From Croceicoccus sp. (lineage in GTDB: Bacteria > Pseudomonadota > Alphaproteobacteria > Sphingomonadales > Sphingomonadaceae), in NCBI GenBank assembly GCA_029936705.1, contig JAPYSD010000192.1, positions 1-6,902 of the forward strand: 6,902 nucleotides of DNA, read 5' to 3'. Below the pieces are notes generated by a model, which was given only the letters and a program-made list of their open reading frames with translations, was not told the origin of the DNA and searched no databases. A program made the translations under genes and the position numbers. This document shows, piece after piece, positions 1 to 4,149 of this stretch (position 1 is its first letter; the number at the start of each line of letters is the position of its first letter).

Positions 1-171
1 CCCGGGGTGTGGTTCCGCCCCGCCTATTATGGGGCGAGCGGCTGGGCAGGCCTGATCCTCAACCGGCCGGGCGTGGACTGGGACCATGTCGCCGAGTGGG
101 TGGAGCGCAGCTGGCGCGCGGCGGCGGCGAAGCGGCTGGTGGGCCTGCGCGGCGTGGCGGACGAATTCTAG
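1..171 (+). CDS. MmcQ/YjbR family protein, C-terminal part (5' truncated)
   Basis: The open frame runs in from the window edge and gives 56 residues ending in VADEF and a TAG stop. What is visible resembles the C-terminal half of MmcQ/YjbR (DUF419) proteins: a segment with P.VWFRPAYYG..GW, a short strand (AGLILN), then VDWDHVAEWVERSWRAAAAKRL, which fits the family's terminal helix carrying a conserved S[YW] pair before a basic patch. These are small proteins of roughly 110-120 residues with a CyaY-like fold. They are often called DNA-binding, but no cellular role is firmly established. About half of the protein is outside the window, so start, signal and upstream context are unknown. The stop codon overlaps the stop of the convergent gene. 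The family call rests on recognised pattern only; it could be another small alpha/beta protein. Confidence 0.7.
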   Translation, partial: PGVWFRPAYYGASGWAGLILNRPGVDWDHVAEWVERSWRAAAAKRLVGLRGVADEF

Positions 172-428
172 CGGCTGCCCACGCTGTCGGCCAGCCAGCT
201 GAGCAGGCCGAAATTGACGAGCAGCGACCCGGTCCAGACCAAAAGGTGCATCGCGTGGTGATCGGGCCCGGTCACGCGGGTCAGGAACGATCCCGGCACC
301 GTCATCGCGTTCAGCACGCTGGGGATCAGCGGATCGGTCCACGCCAGCGTGCCGATCAGGTGCAGGCCCAGCGTGGCCGCCAAGGCCAGCCCCACGATCA
401 GGTAAACGAGCGCCAGTGTGCGCAACAC
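168..428 (-). CDS. Small two-helix inner-membrane protein, function unknown
   Basis: This encodes an 86-residue protein that I do not recognise. It has two hydrophobic segments, about residues 5-27 (rich in L, A, V and G) and about 59-80, joined by a loop of about 30 residues containing W30, several prolines and an HH pair (residues 57-58). That suggests a two-pass inner-membrane protein with no catalytic motif. The start is a GTG at 428-426, or the TTG directly after it. A purine-rich Shine-Dalgarno stretch, GAGGGGG at 436-442, lies 7 bases upstream and supports GTG. That stretch is also the 3' arm of a nested hairpin, so translation may be controlled. The stop overlaps the stop of the convergent MmcQ-like gene in a four-base CTAG, which argues that both frames are real. 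It lies downstream of ndk on the same strand, separated by a hairpin. Codon use matches its neighbours. Confidence 0.65.
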   Translation of the reverse strand: MLRTLALVYLIVGLALAATLGLHLIGTLAWTDPLIPSVLNAMTVPGSFLTRVTGPDHHAMHLLVWTGSLLVNFGLLSWLADSVGSR

Positions 429-434
429 GACAAA

Positions 435-490
435 GCCCCCTCGATCCTATCGCCCCGCCTTGCGGTGAAACGATAGCAAGACGAGGGGGC
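435..490 (-). promoter_or_regulatory. Nested hairpin in the leader of the small membrane protein gene
   Basis: Three nested perfect stems are visible: GCCCCCTCG (435-443) with CGAGGGGGC (482-490), CTATCG (447-452) with CGATAG (471-476), and CCGC (455-458) with GCGG (462-465), with small internal loops. Read on the minus strand, the final arm contains the GAGGGGG Shine-Dalgarno of the 168-428 gene and is followed by TTTGTC and then its GTG start. The fold could mask ribosome binding, or it could be a weak second terminator for transcripts arriving from ndk; the short T run makes that second reading weaker. Confidence 0.5.
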
Positions 491-499
491 CCGCATCAT

Positions 500-528
500 G
501 ACAAAGCCCGTTCGAAAGTCGAACGGGC
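500..528 (-). terminator. Probable Rho-independent terminator of ndk
   Basis: A perfect 10-bp stem, GCCCGTTCGA (506-515) with TCGAACGGGC (519-528), encloses a 3-base loop. Read on the minus strand it lies 35 bases past the ndk stop and is followed by TTTGTC. The stem is strong but the T run is short (three T), so termination may be partial, with some read-through into the small membrane protein gene. Confidence 0.7.
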
Positions 529-563
529 CCGTCCTCAAGTCAAGTGTCCCGAAAAGGGAAAGA

Positions 564-986
564 TCAGCCGACGATCTCTTCAGGCTTGAAGAAGTAGTCG
601 ATCTCGATCTTCGCGTTCTCGTCGCTGTCGCTGCCGTGGACCGAGTTCGCCTCGATCGATTCGGCATAGGCCTTGCGGATCGTGCCTTCGGCGGCGTCCG
701 ACGGGTTGGTCGCGCCCATCACGTCGCGGTTGCGCTTCACGGCGTCCTCGCCTTCCAGCACCTGCACCACGACGGGGCCGCTAATCATGAATTCGACCAG
801 GTCGCCGAAGAAGGGGCGTTCCTTGTGGACCGCGTAGAAGCCCTCGGCCTGTTCGCGGGTCATCTGGATGCGCTTCGACGCGACGACGCGCAGACCGGCT
901 TCTTCCAGCATCTTGGTGACGGCGCCGGTCAGGTTGCGGCGCGTGGCATCGGGCTTGATGATCGAAAAGGTGCGGGTGGCCGCCAT
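564..986 (-). CDS. ndk: Nucleoside diphosphate kinase
   Basis: Ndk moves the gamma phosphate of ATP onto nucleoside diphosphates through a phosphohistidine intermediate, balancing NTP and dNTP pools in the cytoplasm. The 140-residue protein is the normal bacterial length. The family signature is intact: NSVHGSDS at 114-121 with active-site His117. The nucleotide-binding residues also fall at the expected family positions: Lys11 (IIKPDA), Tyr51, Phe59, Arg87, Thr93, Arg104 and Asn114. The C-terminus ends YFFKPEEIVG. The ATG at 986 is preceded by AAGGAA (993-998) with a 6-base spacer, which fixes the start. The gene is transcribed alone on the left side of a divergent gap of about 290 bases shared with the outer membrane protein gene, and a hairpin follows its stop. 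I see nothing odd in it. Confidence 0.97.
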   Translation of the reverse strand: MAATRTFSIIKPDATRRNLTGAVTKMLEEAGLRVVASKRIQMTREQAEGFYAVHKERPFFGDLVEFMISGPVVVQVLEGEDAVKRNRDVMGATNPSDAAEGTIRKAYAESIEANSVHGSDSDENAKIEIDYFFKPEEIVG

Positions 987-1083
987 GATATATTCCTTTG
1001 CGTGAAATCCGTGCGTGCCCGCTGGTCGGCAGTTGAATATCCGGCCGGGCGCGCGATGCCCGCGCCTCTAGCCGGGCGGGAAC

Positions 1084-1099
1084 GGGGGCACAAGCCCCC
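1084..1099. other. Short GC-rich hairpin in the ndk / OMP divergent gap
   Basis: GGGGGC (1084-1089) and GCCCCC (1094-1099) pair perfectly around the loop ACAA. There is no T run on either side, so it is not a simple terminator. It lies about 100 bases upstream of ndk and could sit near the ndk promoter. No good -35/-10 pair was found for ndk, and the function is unknown. Confidence 0.3.
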
Positions 1100-1158
1100 C
1101 GCTGCCAGGGGCGTCCATCGGTGAACCGAGCAATGGCGCGCGGCGAACCGATCATTCT

Positions 1159-1196
1159 TGTTGCAATGCGGCAACAGTTTGCAAAAGCTTGCAAAA
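1159..1196 (+). promoter_or_regulatory. Cluster of palindromic TTGCAA boxes, possible operator
   Basis: The self-complementary hexamer TTGCAA occurs at 1161-1166, 1179-1184 and 1189-1194. The last two are extended to TTGCAAAA and begin exactly 10 bases apart, about one helical turn. The first lies inside a small inverted repeat, TGTTGC (1159-1164) and GCAACA (1171-1176). The cluster lies about 80-115 bases upstream of the outer membrane protein start and directly before a GGAAC promoter-like element. It is an A/T-rich island in GC-rich surroundings. Repeated symmetric boxes at this spacing suggest a transcription factor site; I cannot name the regulator. Confidence 0.4.
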
Positions 1197-1202
1197 TCCG
1201 GC

Positions 1203-1227
1203 GGAACGAGCGCGCGGGCCAGCCATT
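1203..1227 (+). promoter_or_regulatory. Candidate EcfG-type (general stress response) promoter
   Basis: GGAAC (1203-1207), a 16-base spacer and CATT (1224-1227) match the alphaproteobacterial sigma-EcfG consensus GGAAC-N16/17-CGTT except for one base in the -10 element. A start of transcription near 1233 would give a leader of about 40 bases before the preferred ATG at 1275. The mismatch and the shortness of the motif make this tentative. A similar one-mismatch match at 1079-1103 (GGAAC-N16-CGCT) lies much further upstream. Confidence 0.3.
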
Positions 1228-1274
1228 GTCGCGGGTGGTGGGGGTACATCACCATGAATAAGCAGGAATTGAAA

Positions 1275-1871
1275 ATGCATACCAAGACAGCCCTTATGAT
1301 CGCAGGCGGCGCGCTTCTTCTTCCGGCGCAGGCTTTGGCGCAGGAAGCACCCGACGGCACCGATGCGTTCGGCTTCGAACCCTATGTTGCCGTGGGCGGC
1401 GGCTATGACGTCTATGACCGCAACGACGAGATCCGCGACCGCGGCATCGACGACACCACCGAAGGCGCGCTGATCACCGGCACCGTGGGCGCGAACGTGC
1501 CGCTGGGCCCGCTGTTCGTCGGCGCCGAGGGCTTCGGCTCGTACGGGTTCGGCGACATCGACTGGGAATATGGCGCCGCGGGTCGCTTTGGCGCGCGCAT
1601 GGGCGAGACCGGCATGATCTTCGGCCGCGTCGGCTATATGTGGGTTGAGGGCGAGAACAACCGGAACGACGACTTCATCGATACCGATGGCGGTCCCAGC
1701 ACGCGCGACCGTGACGGCGTGTTCTACGGCCTGGGCGCCGAGATGGGCACCAAGGACATCGGCCTGGGCGGTCTGACCGGCGAGAGCGGCGTGCGCCTGC
1801 GTTTCGGCGTCGACACGTTCAAGAACTTCGAATCGTTCCGCCCCAACGCGGCGGTCGTCTTCCAGTTCTGA
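1275..1871 (+). CDS. Outer membrane beta-barrel protein (OmpA-like/porin-family, 8-strand type)
   Basis: This is a secreted protein of 198 residues. A signal peptide spans residues 1-23 (MHTK, hydrophobic core, then PAQALAQ), with likely cleavage after ALA or ALAQ. The mature part alternates hydrophobic and polar residues in short Gly- and Tyr-rich strands (about 36-44, 66-75, 79-89, 98-108, 112-123, 148-158, 172-181 and 190-198) and ends in VVFQF, the terminal-aromatic signal recognised by the BAM complex. This fits the outer membrane beta-barrel domain of small OmpA/Opa-like proteins; the precise function is unknown. The predicted loops are acidic (about residues 47-64 and 127-148, rich in D, N, R and G). 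I chose the ATG at 1275 because AGGA (1264-1267) lies 7 bases upstream. An in-frame ATG at 1254 would add seven polar residues with a poorer ribosome site. The gene is monocistronic, with its own strong terminator. Confidence 0.85.
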   Translation: MHTKTALMIAGGALLLPAQALAQEAPDGTDAFGFEPYVAVGGGYDVYDRNDEIRDRGIDDTTEGALITGTVGANVPLGPLFVGAEGFGSYGFGDIDWEYGAAGRFGARMGETGMIFGRVGYMWVEGENNRNDDFIDTDGGPSTRDRDGVFYGLGAEMGTKDIGLGGLTGESGVRLRFGVDTFKNFESFRPNAAVVFQF

Positions 1872-1894
1872 TCGCTGTCACCAGCCAGCAGATC

Positions 1895-1934
1895 CGGCCC
1901 GCATGTCACACGGCATGCGGGCCGTTTCTTTTGG
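1895..1934 (+). terminator. Rho-independent terminator of the outer membrane protein gene
   Basis: An 11-bp perfect stem, CGGCCCGCATG (1895-1905) with CATGCGGGCCG (1914-1924), has an 8-base loop and is followed by TTTCTTTT (1925-1932). It begins 24 bases after the stop codon. The T run is only on the plus-strand side, so it serves the outer membrane protein gene rather than the convergent holC. Confidence 0.92.
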
Positions 1935-1959
1935 TTCGGCCATGAATTCGGGCGGCGGA

Positions 1960-2397
1960 TCAGGGCCCTTCGCGCCAGCGGCCGTTGGCGTCCTGGCTCC
2001 AGTAATGGCACTCGACCTCGTCGCGCGGGGCCAGCGCGCGCCAGCATTCACGGGCGCTCGCAATCGTCGTTTCGGAAAACAGCAGCAGCGCGCGGTCGAA
2101 ACCCAGCGCCTCTTCCCGCCATTCGCCGTCCGCCAGCGCCACGATGCCCGCGCCGTTCGCAGCCGTGGGCGCGCCGCCGATCAGCACCGGCTGGCGCGCG
2201 TCGTCCTCGCCCCCTGCTTCGCCGTTGGCGAGGAAGCCGGGCGCTTCCCACAGGCTGCGCGCGATCGCGCCGCGCTGCGCGGGATCGGCGCTGACCACCA
2301 TCATGCGCTGACCCGCGCCGAGCGCCTTGCCCGCCAGCATGGCGAGCGCGGACTCGGCGCTGTCGCGTGTCAGGTGGTAGAAATCGACCCGCGCCAC
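1960..2397 (-). CDS. holC: DNA polymerase III, chi subunit
   Basis: Chi is an accessory subunit of the DNA polymerase III holoenzyme. In studied bacteria it binds psi and the C-terminal tail of SSB, linking the clamp loader to coated single-stranded DNA. The 145-residue product has the family's landmarks: DFYHL near the N-terminus (5-9), a helix, GQRMMVVSADPAQR (29-42), LW (49-50) with FLANG further on, QPVLIG (69-74), FDRALLLFS (100-108) and a closing YWSQDANGRW. The start is GTG at 2397. No good Shine-Dalgarno precedes it, but it begins 10 bases after the pepA stop, so translation is probably coupled to pepA. An ATG overlapping the pepA stop is in another frame. pepA-holC adjacency is also known in E. 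coli and many alphaproteobacteria. No separate terminator on this strand was seen after its stop. Confidence 0.9.
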   Translation of the reverse strand: MARVDFYHLTRDSAESALAMLAGKALGAGQRMMVVSADPAQRGAIARSLWEAPGFLANGEAGGEDDARQPVLIGGAPTAANGAGIVALADGEWREEALGFDRALLLFSETTIASARECWRALAPRDEVECHYWSQDANGRWREGP

Positions 2398-2407
2398 GGT
2401 GCCGGCA

Positions 2408-3868
2408 TCAGCCGTTCAGCGTGTCGCGCACGAGCCGGTCGAGCAGGCGCACGCCATAGCCGGTCGCGCCCTTGTCCCAAGTCGCGCCGGGCTTGTCGGC
2501 CCAGACCATGCCCGCGATGTCGAGATGCGCCCAGGGGGTGTCGTTCTCGATGAAGCGCTGCAGGAACTGCGCGGCGGTGATCGATCCGCCATAGCGCGGG
2601 CCGACGTTCTTCATGTCGGCGATCTGCGATTCCAGCAGCTTGTCGTATTCGGCGGCCAGCGGGAAGCGCCACAGCTTCTCGCCCACCGTCTTGCCCGCGG
2701 CGGTCAGCGCGTCGGACAGGTCGTCGTTGTTCGAGAACAGGCCCGCGTGCTCCTTGCCCAGCGACACCAGGATCGCGCCCGTCAGCGTGGCGAGGTCGAC
2801 GATCCGCGCGGGCTTGTAGGTCTGCTGCACCCAGGTCAGCGCGTCGCACAGCACCAGCCGGCCCTCGGCGTCGGTGTTGATCACCTCGATCGTCTGGCCC
2901 GACATGCTGGTCACCACGTCGCCGGGGCGCTGCGCATTGGCGTCGGGCATGTTCTCGGTCAGGCCGCACACGCCCACGACATTCGCCCTGGCCTTGCGCG
3001 TGGCAAGCGCGAGCATGGTGCCCGCGACCGCACCCGCGCCGCCCATGTCCCACTTCATCTCTTCCATGCCGGCGGCGGGCTTGATGCTGATGCCGCCCGA
3101 ATCGAAGGTCACGCCCTTGCCGACGAACGCCAGCGGAGCCTCGTCCCCGCCGCCCTTCCAGTGCATCGCGATGATGCGCGCAGGCCGGTCGGCGCTGCCC
3201 TGCGCCACGCCCAGCAGCGCGCCCATGCCCAGCTCGGTCATCTGCTCAACCGTCAGCACGGTAATCTCGATTCCCGTGCCTTCCAGCCGCGCGCGGCAGC
3301 GTTCGACGAAGCTTTCGGGATAGATCTTGTTGGCAGGCTCGCTCACCAGCTCACGCGTGAACTCGACGCCGGTGGCGACCGCCTCGGCATCGTTCCAGGC
3401 CGCGTCGGTGCCCGACGGCGCGCCGGTGACGGCAATGTCGGTAAGCGAGGGCTTCTGCTCGTCCTTCAGCTTGGTGCGATAGGTGTCGATCCGCCAGGAC
3501 CGCAGCCGCAGGCCCAGCAGGAACGCCGCCGCGCCCGCCGCATCGACATCCGCGCCCGAGAAATCGACGCCCAGCGTCTTCTTGCCCGAGGTCAGGAACT
3601 TCGCCGCCAGCGCCGCGCCCGCGCGTTCCAGCGCATTGGCGCGGTCCTTGGCATCGGTCTTCCCGGTGCCGACCAGCACCAGGTGGCGCGCCTTGCCGTC
3701 CATCTCGACGAAGCCGTCGAACAGCTGGCCCGGCTTGCCCTTGAAGCGGCTGGACTGCGCGCCTTCGCGGATCACGGCGGGCAGGTCGGCGGGCATGGAC
3801 CCCTCGCTGACCGGCAGCACGATCGCGTTGATGTCCTGGGCGAGCGAATCGACGAAGCTGATTTTCAT
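2408..3868 (-). CDS. pepA: Leucyl aminopeptidase (M17 family)
   Basis: PepA is a cytoplasmic di-metal (Zn/Mn) aminopeptidase, hexameric in known members, that removes N-terminal residues from peptides. The E. coli enzyme also binds DNA as an architectural and regulatory factor. The 486 residues are normal for the family: an N-terminal alpha/beta domain (about 1-165) and a C-terminal catalytic domain. The M17 signature NTDAEGRL is at 331-338. Predicted metal ligands are Lys251 (in VGKGVTFDSGG), Asp256, Asp274, Asp333 and Glu335; catalytic Lys263 and Arg337 are present. The ATG at 3868 starts MKISFVD, as family members usually do. AAAGG (3878-3882) lies 9 bases upstream. An upstream in-frame ATG at 3901 would only add a Lys/Gln-rich stretch encoded by the A-rich leader. 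It is probably the first gene of a pepA-holC operon. A large palindrome lies just upstream. Confidence 0.96.
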   Translation of the reverse strand: MKISFVDSLAQDINAIVLPVSEGSMPADLPAVIREGAQSSRFKGKPGQLFDGFVEMDGKARHLVLVGTGKTDAKDRANALERAGAALAAKFLTSGKKTLGVDFSGADVDAAGAAAFLLGLRLRSWRIDTYRTKLKDEQKPSLTDIAVTGAPSGTDAAWNDAEAVATGVEFTRELVSEPANKIYPESFVERCRARLEGTGIEITVLTVEQMTELGMGALLGVAQGSADRPARIIAMHWKGGGDEAPLAFVGKGVTFDSGGISIKPAAGMEEMKWDMGGAGAVAGTMLALATRKARANVVGVCGLTENMPDANAQRPGDVVTSMSGQTIEVINTDAEGRLVLCDALTWVQQTYKPARIVDLATLTGAILVSLGKEHAGLFSNNDDLSDALTAAGKTVGEKLWRFPLAAEYDKLLESQIADMKNVGPRYGGSITAAQFLQRFIENDTPWAHLDIAGMVWADKPGATWDKGATGYGVRLLDRLVRDTLNG

Positions 3869-3895
3869 GGAGCGGGGCCTTTTTTTCTTCTGTTG

Positions 3896-3979
3896 CTGCA
3901 ATCGCGTGCCGCCAGCGGTGCATAGGGCGCGGGGGCGCGAATGCAGGGCGTGGCGGCAGCGGGCTTTACGCGATTGCAG
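3896..3979. repeat. 84-bp nested palindrome between pepA and lptD
   Basis: The outer arms CTGCAATCGCGT (3896-3907) and ACGCGATTGCAG (3968-3979) are perfect 12-bp inverted repeats. Directly inside, GCCGCCA (3908-3914) pairs with TGGCGGC (3951-3957), leaving a 10-base bulge on one side. Further in, TGCAT (3919-3923) pairs with ATGCA (3941-3945), and CGCG (3928-3931) with CGCG (3936-3939). It starts 28 bases upstream of the pepA ATG. Neither exit from the structure has a T run in the reading direction, so it does not look like a normal terminator. It could be an RNA leader element of pepA, a protein-binding dyad or a dispersed palindromic repeat. Confidence 0.6.
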
Positions 3980-4149
3980 TTAGGGAGCGGCGATGCGATA
4001 GGCAAGCCATGCCGCCCGGCCCCGGTCCCTGCAGGCGAACCCTGCAATCCGGCGCCGTTCCCTGTCGACCCCGTCCAAGCCCTTGGTATTGCGCGTTGCC
4101 CAGCTCACCCGGATTACCGAGACTCCACAAGATCGAGCATCAGCGTCCC

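Noticed and set aside
1254..1274. ATG 1254 as start of the outer membrane protein
   Set aside because: It is in frame, but its ribosome site is poorer and it adds a polar stretch before the signal peptide; ATG 1275 has AGGA at ideal spacing.
2406..2408. ATG overlapping the pepA stop (TGATG) as the holC start
   Set aside because: It is not in frame with HolC; the frame from it stops after 12 codons. The GTG at 2397 is in frame and begins the family-typical ARVDFYHL.
3880..3886. A run of seven T as a terminator tail
   Set aside because: On the plus strand the T run precedes the palindrome rather than following it. On the minus strand it is the A-rich leader that includes the pepA ribosome site.
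2399..3925. A 508-codon open frame on the plus strand opposite pepA
   Set aside because: It is antisense to an intact, clearly recognised aminopeptidase. Its product is rich in R, A, H and G without motifs, as expected from the mirror frame of a GC-rich gene.
3980..4108. A 42-codon minus-strand frame starting GTG and ending TAA directly before the palindrome
   Set aside because: Third-position GC is high, but there is no ribosome site, the product is an Arg-rich sequence I do not recognise, and the frame stays open into the lptD antisense strand. It is more likely leader or promoter DNA of pepA.
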